In this document: positions 1 to 8,882 of the stretch, one piece after another
How the letters are laid out: the number at the start of each line of letters is the position of its first letter
How positions within the stretch are numbered: position 1 is the first letter of the stretch
NCBI RefSeq assembly: GCF_900636535.1
Contig: NZ_LR134289.1
Span: forward strand, 2,480,001-2,544,000
DNA from: Chryseobacterium gleum
Lineage (GTDB): Bacteria; Bacteroidota; Bacteroidia; Flavobacteriales; Weeksellaceae
DNA length: 64,000 bases
Reading direction: 5' to 3'
The notes under the pieces: model-generated
The model's input: the letters and a program-made list of their open reading frames with translations, nothing else
Told to the model about the DNA's origin: nothing
The model's database searches: none
Program-made: the position numbers and the translations under genes

Positions 1-555
1 CTGAAGAAGTTTCATAATATCATGGGTAGTTTTGGAATCGAGTGCTCCGGTAGGCTCATCTGCAAGTACTACCTTTGGATTGGTAATCAAAGCTCTTGCA
101 ATGGCTACTCTCTGCTTCTGTCCTCCGGAAAGTTCACTTGGAAGGTGGTTTGCCCACTGAGCCAGTCCTACTTTTTCCAGATACTCCAGCGCTTTCTGAT
201 TTCGTTCTTTTCGCGGCACATTCTGATAATACAGTGGAAGTGCTACATTCTCCAAAGCTGTTTTATAATTGATAAGATTGAAAGACTGAAAAATAAATCC
301 TAAAAACCGGCTTCTATATTCTGCAGCTTTTACCTCAGATAAATGTTCAATGGGAACTCCGTCCAATTCATAGGTTCCTGAATCTTTTTCATCCAGAATT
401 CCAATAATATTAAGTAGTGTAGATTTTCCGGAACCGGAACTTCCCATAATAGAAACAAACTCTCCTTCAGAAATATTCAGATTAATTCCTTTAAGAACAT
501 GAAGTTTGCTTTTGCCTGTATCGTATGACTTATTTAAATCCTGAATTACTAACAT
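1..555 (-). CDS. ABC transporter ATP-binding protein, LolD/MacB type (partial)
   Basis: ATPase subunit of an ABC exporter of the LolD/MacB group, which drives lipoprotein release or efflux at the inner membrane. The reading frame starts with ATG at 555 and runs off the left edge, leaving 185 codons. Visible motifs in order are Walker A GSSGSGKST (residues 38-46), Q-loop FQSFN, signature LSGGQKQR and Walker B VVLADEPTGALD. The strong LSGGQ and ADEPTGALD motifs are typical of this group. The C-terminal H-loop lies outside the window. Its permease partner is not visible, so the substrate is unknown. It is divergent from nrdB across about 420 bases. Confidence 0.93.
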   Translation of the reverse strand, partial: MLVIQDLNKSYDTGKSKLHVLKGINLNISEGEFVSIMGSSGSGKSTLLNIIGILDEKDSGTYELDGVPIEHLSEVKAAEYRSRFLGFIFQSFNLINYKTALENVALPLYYQNVPRKERNQKALEYLEKVGLAQWANHLPSELSGGQKQRVAIARALITNPKVVLADEPTGALDSKTTHDIMKLLQ

Positions 556-763
556 TAAGTGATGTATGTTTTATACCCAATAAGTAGATCATATTTTCAA
601 ATTGTTACAAGAATAAAAATTTATTCAAATATTTTTTTGTTTAACAAATTATCCCTTTATTAATAATACTTTATATAAAATTGTTTAACTGTAACTTCAC
701 ATTTCAATGTATTTATCCTCAAGATTGCTGTTTAGCCTATTATACGAGGCTGTTTCATGTAAA

Positions 764-944
764 TGTGGAAAACTTTTCCGGCTAAAAGTCAGCCGATTAG
801 TATTTACCCCTTTCAAAATCAGTTCTTTTTTTCGAACTTTGCTATTAGTTCTTTACAAGAAATATGGATTTGCAAAAGTGGATAACTTTAATTCACAATC
901 TGCAGAAAAACAAAAACTTAAGTATTTCCGGAACGTTATCCACA
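764..944. promoter_or_regulatory. Cluster of three DnaA-box-like sites upstream of nrdB
   Basis: The 424-base spacer between the ABC gene and nrdB (556-979) holds no convincing gene. It contains TTATCCACA, a perfect consensus DnaA box, on the plus strand at 936-944. TTATCCACT, one mismatch, is on the minus strand at 877-885. TTTTCCACA, one mismatch, is on the minus strand at 764-772. In E. coli, nrdAB is a known DnaA target, which makes a regulatory role plausible here. Binding is inferred from the motif only. Confidence 0.45.
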
Positions 945-979
945 AGGATCTAAATTATTTAATTATAAAGATATTTAAT

Positions 980-1954
980 ATGGGAATTTTTGATAAAAGA
1001 GTAAGCTATAAGCCATTTGAATACCCGGAGGTTCTTCAATTTGTAGAAGCCATCAACAAATCGTTCTGGGTACATTCGGAAGTGGACTTTACTGCAGATG
1101 TTCAGGATTTTCATTCGCAGTTGGAACCACACGAAAAGCATGCTGTGAAGAATGCGCTGTTAGCCATTGCACAGATCGAGGTGTCTGTAAAGACATTCTG
1201 GGGAAATTTATACAACCACTTACCAAAGCCGGAATTCAATGGATTAGGATCTACTTTTGCAGAATGCGAGTTCCGTCATTCTGAAGCATATTCCCGTTTA
1301 TTAGAGGTTTTAGGATATAACGACGAGTTCCTTAACGTGATCGAAATTCCTGCTGTAAAAGGTAGAATCGAGTTTCTTGGAAATGCTTTAAAGCATGCTA
1401 ATTCTGCTACACCGAAAGAATATGTTTCCGCTTTATTGTTATTCAGTATTTTAGTGGAAAACGTTTCTCTTTTCTCGCAGTTTGCCATCATCCTTTCTTT
1501 CACAAGATTCAAAGGTTTCATGAAAAATGTTTCCAATATCATTGCATGGACTTCAGTAGATGAGCAGATTCACGCCAATGCAGGAATTTACCTGATCAAC
1601 AAAATCCGTGAAGAACAACCTGACTTATTAACAGACAGCGATATTGAAGATATCTATACCCTTGTAGATGAGTCTATCGCAAGAGAAGGCGACATCCTTA
1701 GCTGGATCTTTGAATTGGGAGAAATCGACAACGTTTCTAAAGAAGACCTGTTAAACTTTATGAAATACCGTGTAGATGACAGTTTGAAGAAAATCAACAT
1801 GAAAACAAGATACAACATTACTCCTGAGCAATATAGACCAATGGTATGGTTCGAGGAGGAAGTTTTTGCCAATTCATTAGATGATTTCTTTGCCAAAAGA
1901 CCTGTAGACTATACGAAACACGATAAAAGTATTACAGCAAACGATTTGTTTTAA
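980..1954 (+). CDS. nrdB: Ribonucleotide reductase beta subunit (class I, radical-generating)
   Basis: Small subunit of class I ribonucleotide reductase, which generates the radical used by NrdA to make deoxyribonucleotides. I chose ATG at 980 (324 aa). The open frame continues upstream to 707, but that 91-residue stretch is hydrophobic and low-complexity, resembles no known NrdB extension and overlaps the DnaA-box-like sites. The metal and radical motif E-x2-H-x3-Y is present (E97, H100, Y104), so a tyrosyl radical is expected. The second-half ligands appear as VEN and DEQIH. No N-terminal ATP-cone is present, although such a cone is known on some flavobacterial NrdB proteins. First gene of an nrdB, small protein, nrdA operon. 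Confidence 0.95.
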   Translation: MGIFDKRVSYKPFEYPEVLQFVEAINKSFWVHSEVDFTADVQDFHSQLEPHEKHAVKNALLAIAQIEVSVKTFWGNLYNHLPKPEFNGLGSTFAECEFRHSEAYSRLLEVLGYNDEFLNVIEIPAVKGRIEFLGNALKHANSATPKEYVSALLLFSILVENVSLFSQFAIILSFTRFKGFMKNVSNIIAWTSVDEQIHANAGIYLINKIREEQPDLLTDSDIEDIYTLVDESIAREGDILSWIFELGEIDNVSKEDLLNFMKYRVDDSLKKINMKTRYNITPEQYRPMVWFEEEVFANSLDDFFAKRPVDYTKHDKSITANDLF

Positions 1955-1956
1955 TC

Positions 1957-1998
1957 CGGGCGCGAGCGCAGCGAGCGTCAGTGCAGTCAGTATAAGGA
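1957..1998. repeat. GC-rich low-complexity block after nrdB
   Basis: Directly after the nrdB stop there is a run built of repeated GCGAGCG/CAGCGAGCG and CAGTGCAGTCAG words. Its GC content is far above its surroundings. No T-tract follows, so it is not a classical terminator. It may be a dispersed intergenic element or part of the operon mRNA structure. Only one clear copy is seen in this window, with loose resemblance to words in 37524-37604. Confidence 0.35.
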
Positions 1999-2059
1999 GT
2001 AATTCTTTTCTGGTATTATAAGAATACAGTTCATTAAATAAAGCACAAATATCAAGGGA

Positions 2060-2350
2060 ATGATTAATGTAATAGTAACTTATACGGTAAACCCCGACTT
2101 TGTTCCAAACAATAAAGCTAATATCCAAAAGTTTCTGGAAGATTTCAAAAATTTAGATCCTTCCACCTTTGAGTATAAAGTTTTTGTAAAGGAAGATGGT
2201 GTTACTTTCGTACATTATTCAAACTACATCAATGAAGAAGTTCAGCATGAGGTTTTGAATGTTCCGTCTTTTAAAGAATTTCAGAGATTAAGAGATGAAA
2301 GCGGACTGAACGGTTCCCACAAAGTAGAAATTTTACAATCAATACAATAA
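2060..2350 (+). CDS. Small protein between nrdB and nrdA, possible dimeric alpha/beta-barrel (ABM-like)
   Basis: A 96-aa soluble protein that I do not recognise with certainty. It begins with a beta-strand-like VIVTYTV stretch. It has a helix (NKANIQKFLEDFK), a second strand pair (YKVFVKEDG, VTFVHYSNY) and a late SFKEFQRLRDES helix. This order resembles the ferredoxin-like antibiotic-biosynthesis-monooxygenase/dimeric barrel fold. It lies 105 bases after nrdB and 55 bases before nrdA on the same strand. Co-transcription is likely and a link to reductase function or repair is possible, but nothing in the sequence proves it. Confidence 0.75.
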   Translation: MINVIVTYTVNPDFVPNNKANIQKFLEDFKNLDPSTFEYKVFVKEDGVTFVHYSNYINEEVQHEVLNVPSFKEFQRLRDESGLNGSHKVEILQSIQ

Positions 2351-2358
2351 AAAAACAA

Positions 2359-2389
2359 AATTCCGGAGTGATCTCTTCATTCCGGAATT
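2359..2389 (+). promoter_or_regulatory. Strong intercistronic hairpin before nrdA
   Basis: AATTCCGGAGTGA (2359-2371) pairs with TCATTCCGGAATT (2377-2389) around a TCTCT loop. That is 13 base pairs with one G-U wobble. No T-run follows, so it is unlikely to be an efficient intrinsic terminator. It lies 16 bases before the nrdA start and could act in RNA processing, stability or subunit dosage. Confidence 0.6.
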
Positions 2390-2405
2390 CGAAAATATAA
2401 CATCT

Positions 2406-4064
2406 ATGGAAGAGCAAAATTCAAATATATGGTGGCTCAATGAAGAGTCTGAGCAGATGCTTAACAGAGGATATCTGTTGAAAGGTGAAACAGTAGACGG
2501 AGCAATCGACAGAATCACAACTGCTGCTGCAAAAAGGTTATACAAACCTGAACTTCAACCGGCATTCAAAGAAATGATTACGAAAGGATGGATCAGTTTC
2601 TCTTCTCCTGTATGGGCTAATATGGGAACTCAGAGAGGTCTTCCTATCTCATGTTTCAACGTTCACATTCCGGACAGTATTGAAGGAATTACCCACAAAA
2701 TGGGTGAAGTGATCATGCAGACTAAAATCGGAGGAGGTACTTCAGGATATTTCGGAGAATTGAGAAACAGAGGAACAGCTGTAACTGACAACGGAAAGTC
2801 TTCAGGAGCAGTTTCATTCATGAAGCTTTTCGATACAGCTATGGATGTTGTTTCTCAGGGAGGGGTAAGAAGAGGAGCTTTTGCTGCTTACTTAGATATT
2901 GACCACGGAGATATTGAAGAATTTTTATCTATTAAAGATATCGGTAGCCCGATTCAGAACCTGTTCACCGGAGTATGTGTTCCGGATTACTGGATGCAGG
3001 ATATGATTGACGGTGATATGGAAAAGCGTAAAGTCTGGGCAAGAGTATTGGAAAGCCGTCAGCAAAAAGGTCTTCCTTATATTTTCTTTACGGACAACGT
3101 AAACAGAAATAAGCCACAGGTTTATAAAGATTTAGGGATGACGGTAAATGCAAGTAACCTTTGTTCTGAAATCATGCTTCCATCTACTATGGAAGAGTCT
3201 TTCATCTGCTGTCTGTCTTCCATGAACCTTGAACTATATGATGAATGGAAGGATACAGATGCTGTAAAGCTTGCTATCTACTTCCTGGATGCTGTTTTAT
3301 CTGAATTCATTGATAAAACTGAGGGTAACTATTACCTACAGGGAGCAAGAAACTTCGCAATGCGTCACAGAGCCCTTGGATTAGGAGTGTTAGGATACCA
3401 TTCATATTTACAGAAAAATATGATTCCATTTGAAAGCTTCGAAGCAACTCAGTTCAACGCAAGAGCTTTCAGACATATCAAAGAACAGGCTGAGCAGGCT
3501 TCAAGAGAGCTTGCCAACATTTATGGTGAACCGGAAGTACTAAAAGGATACGGATTGAGAAATACCACAACAATGGCTATTGCTCCTACTACCTCAAGTT
3601 CCGCAATTTTGGGACAAACTTCTCCGGGAATCGAGCCTTTTGCTTCCAACTACTATAAAGCAGGTCTTGCTAAAGGGAACTTTATGCGTAAAAACAAATA
3701 CCTTGCAAAATTACTGGAAGAAAAAGGACTGGATAACGAGGAAACATGGAGAACGATAATGCTCAACCATGGATCTGTACAGCACCTGAATGAGCTTACT
3801 CCTGAAGAGAAGGCAGTATTCAAAACATTCAAAGAAATTTCTCCAATGGAAATTATCTCTCAGGCAGCACAAAGACAGCAATATATTGACCAGGCACAGT
3901 CTCTGAATCTTCAGATCCCTTCTACAATGCCTGTAAAAGATGTTAACTACCTTTATATTGAAGCATGGAAAAAAGGAGTTAAAACACTTTACTACCAGAG
4001 AAGTTCATCAGTTTCAAAAGAAATGATGGTTAACTTCGTATCATGCTCAAGCTGCGAAGCATAG
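2406..4064 (+). CDS. nrdA: Ribonucleotide reductase alpha subunit (class I, short form)
   Basis: Catalytic subunit that reduces ribonucleotides to deoxyribonucleotides with NrdB. At 552 aa it is much shorter than the roughly 760-aa E. coli NrdA. It starts directly in the catalytic region, with no N-terminal ATP-cone. Visible features are the first active-site cysteine in PISCFN, the NASNLCSE active-site loop (N-x-C-x-E), the CCLSSMN stretch, the phosphate-binding APTTSSS loop, and a C-terminal Cys pair (SCSSCEA) that re-reduces the active site. The C-terminal tyrosines of the radical path are in LYYQRSSS. With the cone missing from both subunits, dATP inhibition through a cone is not expected. 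Followed by a terminator. Confidence 0.96.
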   Translation: MEEQNSNIWWLNEESEQMLNRGYLLKGETVDGAIDRITTAAAKRLYKPELQPAFKEMITKGWISFSSPVWANMGTQRGLPISCFNVHIPDSIEGITHKMGEVIMQTKIGGGTSGYFGELRNRGTAVTDNGKSSGAVSFMKLFDTAMDVVSQGGVRRGAFAAYLDIDHGDIEEFLSIKDIGSPIQNLFTGVCVPDYWMQDMIDGDMEKRKVWARVLESRQQKGLPYIFFTDNVNRNKPQVYKDLGMTVNASNLCSEIMLPSTMEESFICCLSSMNLELYDEWKDTDAVKLAIYFLDAVLSEFIDKTEGNYYLQGARNFAMRHRALGLGVLGYHSYLQKNMIPFESFEATQFNARAFRHIKEQAEQASRELANIYGEPEVLKGYGLRNTTTMAIAPTTSSSAILGQTSPGIEPFASNYYKAGLAKGNFMRKNKYLAKLLEEKGLDNEETWRTIMLNHGSVQHLNELTPEEKAVFKTFKEISPMEIISQAAQRQQYIDQAQSLNLQIPSTMPVKDVNYLYIEAWKKGVKTLYYQRSSSVSKEMMVNFVSCSSCEA

Positions 4065-4090
4065 ATCAAGTAATAAACACGCTATATTTA

Positions 4091-4118
4091 CAAAAGCATA
4101 CCGCAAGGTGTGCTTTTG
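4091..4118 (+). terminator. Hairpin terminator after nrdA
   Basis: CAAAAGCATACC (4091-4102) pairs with GGTGTGCTTTTG (4107-4118) around a GCAA tetraloop, 12 bp with one wobble. It starts 27 bases after the nrdA stop. The T-run is inside the 3' arm and not perfect. Confidence 0.65.
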
Positions 4119-4204
4119 ACGTTTTATATTTGAATGAAGTCAATTTAATTTGTTCGCCCGGGGATTACACAGACTTTCTCAGATCTTTTCTATAGTATTA
4201 ATAA

Positions 4205-4275
4205 GTTTTGGCTAAAGCCGATGGATATTATTGTTTATTTTATGAAAACGGGCTAAAGCCCGTTCCTATTGAATT
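4205..4275 (+). repeat. Composite palindromic intergenic repeat, copy 1
   Basis: Two-part element. The first part is GTTTTGGCTAAAGCC. About 30 AT-rich bases later comes the palindrome CGGGCTAAAGCCCG with the asymmetric tail TTCCTATTGAATT. Near-identical copies occur at 62020-62088 and, inverted, at 62141-62207. Partial copies are at 18488-18520 and 62291-62318. The 4065-4490 spacer otherwise holds only the two terminators and no gene. Confidence 0.8.
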
Positions 4276-4427
4276 ATTACCACTTATATATACTAGTCTT
4301 TGATTAACCGCAGATCACAAGGATTTTCACAAATGATTGTATTAATATACTTACTGATTTTAATAAAGATAAACTGCAATTTTCTGTATCAGCAATCTAT
4401 CATTCATCAATAATTACTTATAAATAA

Positions 4428-4456
4428 AAAGGTCCGGAAAGAAAATCCGGACCTTT
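4428..4456 (-). terminator. Terminator of the Oar-like receptor gene
   Basis: AAAGGTCCGGA (4428-4438) and TCCGGACCTTT (4446-4456) form an 11-bp perfect stem. An A-run precedes it on the plus strand, which is a T-run on the minus strand. It lies 35 bases beyond the stop of the minus-strand receptor gene. Confidence 0.85.
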
Positions 4457-4490
4457 GAAAAGAATTATGAAGTAAAATGTAAAAGCGTTG

Positions 4491-7400
4491 TTAAAAATTA
4501 TATCTCACCCCAAGCTGTGCCTGAAATCTTGATGCAAACTGATCAATAGTATAAGGCAGTCCCGGTGTTTTGAAGTTGTAAGTAGGATCTCCTGCAGAAG
4601 GCTGTCCTGCTGCTACATTTCCTACTTTTGTCAACCCGACACTTGCTGTAGAGTTGAAAGTATTAGGAACAAAATAAACTTTACCCCAATCCCTATTCAG
4701 TAGATTGGTGAAATTGATGATACTCAATGAGATCTGAATATTATTCTTAGATTTCTTGCTCAACCTGATTTCATCCATGATTCTGATATCCGCCTGAATG
4801 TTCCATGGAGTAAAATCTCCGTTTCTTTCTGTGAATTTACCTCGTCTGGATTTCAGATAGTCGTTACTGTTAATAAAGTTTTCGTAATCAGCAATCTGCT
4901 GCTGAGCAGTTACCAAAACATTTCCTGAGGCATCTTTTATAGGAACTATATATTTGGAGGCTTCTGCAGCATCTTTAAAGATATACGCAAGTCCGGCAGC
5001 CTGTCCTGTATTGGCAATGGTACTGTTCACAAATCCCCATGAAAAAGGATTTCCCGATTGAGCATTAAAATATACATTGGTGTATAATCTGTTCATATCA
5101 GAGATATTAAAGGCATATCCAAGATTGGCCACTACTCTGTTTTTGATGGCGAAATTAGATGTTGTGAGCTTCGGATCGTTAGGAGTAAGAGACTGGTTCA
5201 TCTGCCAGTTACTTTCCATTGAGTTTCGGATACCATTGGTAATATCTTTAGCATCCCCGTAAGTGTAGGCTACAAAGAAATTGAATCCGAAATCATAGGA
5301 TTTTGAAAGCTGTGCTGTTAAATTGTAACGATATCCTTCTTTTGTATTGGATAAAAGATATGCATTGGAAAAATTACTGTTGATATTGGTTGTATAGATC
5401 GGCATTTCATGATTCACATCATAGCTGTAATATGTCACATTATCTGTTTTATTTACCTGTTGGAATTTCAGGTCATAAAGCACCTTCGTATAAATTCCTT
5501 CTAAGGTTAATTTATATCCGGCCAGCGTATAATCGAAAGCTAAAGAGCTTCTCCAGACTCTTGGCATTTTAAAATTATTGTCAATAAGGTCTACCTGAAC
5601 TTTTGACGAATTCTGCCATTTCGGGAAATTGGCACTATTCAACGGATCTCCGTTGGCAGCAAGCTGTGCAGGTGTTGGTGAATTGTAGTCATAACTTCCG
5701 AAACCTACCCCGTCATTGTAATAAGCATATCCTAGCCATGCGAAAGGAATTCTTCCCACAAAAATACCTGAGCCTCCTCTCAGCACCATAGACCTGTTCT
5801 CAGTAAGATCAATGGTAAATCCAAGTCTTGGCGAGAATGTCGGCTTATTCAGATAGTTGTTGGTAAGCTGGTTTAACGGAGTATTATTGTAAGTATTTCC
5901 AGCGTTTGGATCCTGAGGAGAATTGCTTACCAATGGACTCAACTGCGGTTTATTCGGTAAGTCTGTGTAATCTACTCTTACTCCCGGTGAAAGTCTTACT
6001 CTTCCCCAATTGATCTCATCCTGAAGATACAGAGAAAGCAGATTCACCTTATATTGAGCATAAGGATTATCAAAAAGGGTCTGTCTGCTGTCTCCGTTGA
6101 AAGGATAAGTTCCTCTTATTCTGGCGGGAGTTCCGTTATAAAAATCATTCAGGCTTTTATAGGAAATTCTTCCGTTCAGGGCATTTACAAAACCATAGTT
6201 GATATTGTATAATTCATTGTGAGTTCCCAACAGGAAGGTATGATTTCCTTTTTTATAGGTAAGGTTATCCGTGATTTCAAAAGTTTTCTGCTTCATATTG
6301 AAAACAGTGGCTTCTCTGTCATTACCCAACAGGATTGTTCCTCCGTTGTAAGCAATCTCCACCTGTGGAAACATCGCATTTCCCGAAGTAGGATCTCTGT
6401 AATCATGAATAGAAGAATAACCCAAGACTAAATTATTACTCCATTGATCATTAAAACGGCTTTTTAATTCAAGTGTAGTGGTAGATGCTGTGTTTTTCTG
6501 AACGAAATCCATACTGGAGAATCTGAAGTTGGCTCCGTCTCTTTCCAGATTGGACGCCTGTGAAAATACGGTATTGTTTTTAATGGATAAAGTATGTTTA
6601 TCATTAATTTTCCAATCTAACTTATTGAAAAGTTTAGAGCTTTCAGAGAAGTTATTGTACTGGTTAAAACTTCCGACATTGAATCCGTACTTATTGCGTA
6701 CGAAGTCTGAAATTTGCTGGGCAACCTGTTCATTCACCAATGCTCCCGGATCATTGGCATTATAGAATACAGGATCTGTCCTTTTGGTATATTCCAGGTT
6801 TGTAAATAAAAACACTTTGTCTCTTACAACCGGTAATCCGACTCTTCCACCATAAATAAAGTCCTGGAAATCGCTGGGCATCTTAGAATTATCTCCTACC
6901 CTGTTTCTACCGGTAATTGCAGCATTTCTTCCGTATGCATAAATTGAACCTGTAACATCGTTACTCCCGCTTCGGGTAACGGCATTAATACTTCCTCCAA
7001 GGAAATTCCCCAGTTTCACATCATAAGGCGCAATATACACCTGCACATCCTGAATAGCATCCAGACTTATAGAATTGGAACGGGTACTGCTTCCGGGCAT
7101 TCCGGAAGTCCCTGTCTGCCCTCCCAATGAAGGACTGAAACCAATAGCGTCATTATTGATAGAACCATCAATAGTCACGTTATTATAACGGAAATTAGTT
7201 CCGTTGAAAGAGTTGTTGGCACTCTGAGGAATTAGCTTGGTAACATCCTGAATGCCTCGGTTAATATTCGGAAGACCTGAAATCTGAGCCTGACTGATTC
7301 CTACTCCATATTTTGCTGTGGTCTTTTTAGAAGTGATTTTTACCTCATCAATTGTTTTCTCTTTACTTCCTACATCTACTACAGGCAAGTCGTTATTTCC

Positions 7401-7676
7401 TAAAGAAAGTTGCAGATTCGGATTTTCATAGATTACCTGTGATCCGTCAGATATTTCAATTTTATAAGGGCCTCCCGGCTGAAGATTATCTAAGCTGAAC
7501 TGACCTTTGCTGTTACTTTTCGTTTCAAAGGTACTATTGGTAGGAATATGTACTACCTTCACTGTAACTTCGGAAGAAATTCCCTTTAATCTTCCAAAAA
7601 TTTTAGAGCTGGTTTCCTGTGAAAATGCAAACCCGAAAGATAACAGAGCAAAAGCACAGATGATTTTTTTCTTCAT
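4491..7676 (-). CDS. TonB-dependent receptor, Oar-like
   Basis: Large outer membrane receptor of 1061 aa. It opens with a signal peptide (MKKKIICAFALLSFGFAFSQ). A carboxypeptidase-regulatory-like beta-sandwich follows at about residues 24-100, then a plug domain at about 115-240 (ISGLPNINRGIQDVTKL, IDGSINNDA, LGNFLGGSINAVTRSG). A long beta-barrel ends in the aromatic GVRYNF, as expected for assembly by BAM. The plug wording and length match the Oar family known from Myxococcus and common in Flavobacteriia, linked there to protein export or surface organisation. The substrate cannot be read from sequence. Monocistronic, with its own terminator. Confidence 0.93.
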   Translation of the reverse strand: MKKKIICAFALLSFGFAFSQETSSKIFGRLKGISSEVTVKVVHIPTNSTFETKSNSKGQFSLDNLQPGGPYKIEISDGSQVIYENPNLQLSLGNNDLPVVDVGSKEKTIDEVKITSKKTTAKYGVGISQAQISGLPNINRGIQDVTKLIPQSANNSFNGTNFRYNNVTIDGSINNDAIGFSPSLGGQTGTSGMPGSSTRSNSISLDAIQDVQVYIAPYDVKLGNFLGGSINAVTRSGSNDVTGSIYAYGRNAAITGRNRVGDNSKMPSDFQDFIYGGRVGLPVVRDKVFLFTNLEYTKRTDPVFYNANDPGALVNEQVAQQISDFVRNKYGFNVGSFNQYNNFSESSKLFNKLDWKINDKHTLSIKNNTVFSQASNLERDGANFRFSSMDFVQKNTASTTTLELKSRFNDQWSNNLVLGYSSIHDYRDPTSGNAMFPQVEIAYNGGTILLGNDREATVFNMKQKTFEITDNLTYKKGNHTFLLGTHNELYNINYGFVNALNGRISYKSLNDFYNGTPARIRGTYPFNGDSRQTLFDNPYAQYKVNLLSLYLQDEINWGRVRLSPGVRVDYTDLPNKPQLSPLVSNSPQDPNAGNTYNNTPLNQLTNNYLNKPTFSPRLGFTIDLTENRSMVLRGGSGIFVGRIPFAWLGYAYYNDGVGFGSYDYNSPTPAQLAANGDPLNSANFPKWQNSSKVQVDLIDNNFKMPRVWRSSLAFDYTLAGYKLTLEGIYTKVLYDLKFQQVNKTDNVTYYSYDVNHEMPIYTTNINSNFSNAYLLSNTKEGYRYNLTAQLSKSYDFGFNFFVAYTYGDAKDITNGIRNSMESNWQMNQSLTPNDPKLTTSNFAIKNRVVANLGYAFNISDMNRLYTNVYFNAQSGNPFSWGFVNSTIANTGQAAGLAYIFKDAAEASKYIVPIKDASGNVLVTAQQQIADYENFINSNDYLKSRRGKFTERNGDFTPWNIQADIRIMDEIRLSKKSKNNIQISLSIINFTNLLNRDWGKVYFVPNTFNSTASVGLTKVGNVAAGQPSAGDPTYNFKTPGLPYTIDQFASRFQAQLGVRYNF

Positions 7677-7992
7677 ATTTTTATTCGCTATAAACTTGGT
7701 GTAAAATTATATCTAGTAAAAATGAAATGTGGTAACACAGAATTAACATTACGTAACAGAATGTTTAATATTTCCTTAAAAAAAACTTAATAGAAACGTA
7801 GTAAAAGTGTTAAAAAATTTTCTAAACAAAATGTGAAAAGTCATATTCTTGGCGCTTTTCAAGTGGGTTCTATTTCTTAAAATTTCATAATCACTAATCT
7901 TTGATGTTTAAATACTTTCCACATAAATCGCCAAACGCTCTGGGATTTTTGGTTTATATTTGTGTTTATTGTTTAATACCAAAACTACAGAT
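7677..7992. promoter_or_regulatory. Divergent spacer with promoter of the DUF72 gene
   Basis: A 316-base AT-rich spacer between the receptor gene (leftward) and the DUF72 gene (rightward). The only clear signal is TATATTTG at 7955-7962, a perfect Bacteroidota -7 element about 30 bases before the ATG at 7993. I see no other gene or structure here. Confidence 0.5.
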
Positions 7993-8882
7993 ATGAAATT
8001 CGGACAAGTAGAAGACCCTTCAAAAATAGATTTCACATTACCTAAAGATCATCCCAGAACGAAAGAGATACTGGCTCTAAATAAAAAGGACTGGAAAATA
8101 TCTCTATCGGATGTGCTAAATGGAATAAAACGGATCTCAAAGGATTTTATCCTAAGGGAACTAAGGATGAACTGACCTATTATGCAACCCAGTTTAATTC
8201 TATAGAGCTGAATGCTACTTTTTACGGAATGCCAACTCCGGATCAGGTAAAAACCTGGAAAGAAAAAACTCCGGCAAATTTTAAATTTTTTCCTAAGATC
8301 ACCAACACAGTTTCCCATTTCAGAAGATTGATTGATGTTACCGATCCGGTAACTCATTTTGCTTCCGCTGTCATCAATTTTGATGAAAAGCTGGGAATGG
8401 CTTTCCTTCAGCTTCATGATAATTTTAAGCCTAAAGATTATGACAGGCTGGAAAAATTCGTAAAAGAATGGCCAAAAGAGGTTCCATTAGCTATAGAACT
8501 CCGCAATACGGAATGGTTTACTGATGAGGAAATCCTTAATACAACATGTGAACTTTTTGAAGCCCATAACATTACCAATATTATTGTAGATACTGCCGGA
8601 AGAAGAGACATGCTCCATATGCGTCTTACAACTCCTAATGCATTTATCCGTTATGTAGGAGCCAATGCAGAAAGTGATTATGAAAGACTGGATGATTGGT
8701 TAAAACACCTTACAAAGTGGAAAAAAGAGGGTCTGCAGAATCTTTACTTTTTTGTTCATCAGAATATTGAGAAAGCCTCTCCGTTATTATCCGCTTATTT
8801 CATCAAAAAAGTGAATGAGGAATGGGGAACTGATATACATATTCCGCAAATGGCGACCGAAAGTACAGGAACACTTTTTTAA
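7993..8882 (+). pseudogene. DUF72 (YecE-like) gene with a frameshift
   Basis: DUF72 family protein of unknown function, with a TIM-barrel-like fold. The 5' part reads in frame from ATG 7993. At TCTCT (8101-8105) the frame must shift to continue the family sequence. The correct reading before and after is WKIS / IGCAKWNKTDLKGFYP, then YYATQFNSIELNATFYG, with DUF72 residues on to TLF at 8882. The shift equals +2 bases (a duplicated CT) or -1. Downstream motifs such as AIELRNTEW and FVHQNIEKASP are intact, and there is only this one lesion. It may be a recent pseudogene, a slippage site or a sequencing error. Without the shift the product stops at 71 residues. Confidence 0.85.

Noticed and set aside
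707..979. 91-codon N-terminal extension of NrdB
   Set aside because: The open frame exists, but the residues resemble no NrdB extension or ATP-cone, and conserved NrdB sequence begins at 980. The DnaA-box-like sites lie in it.
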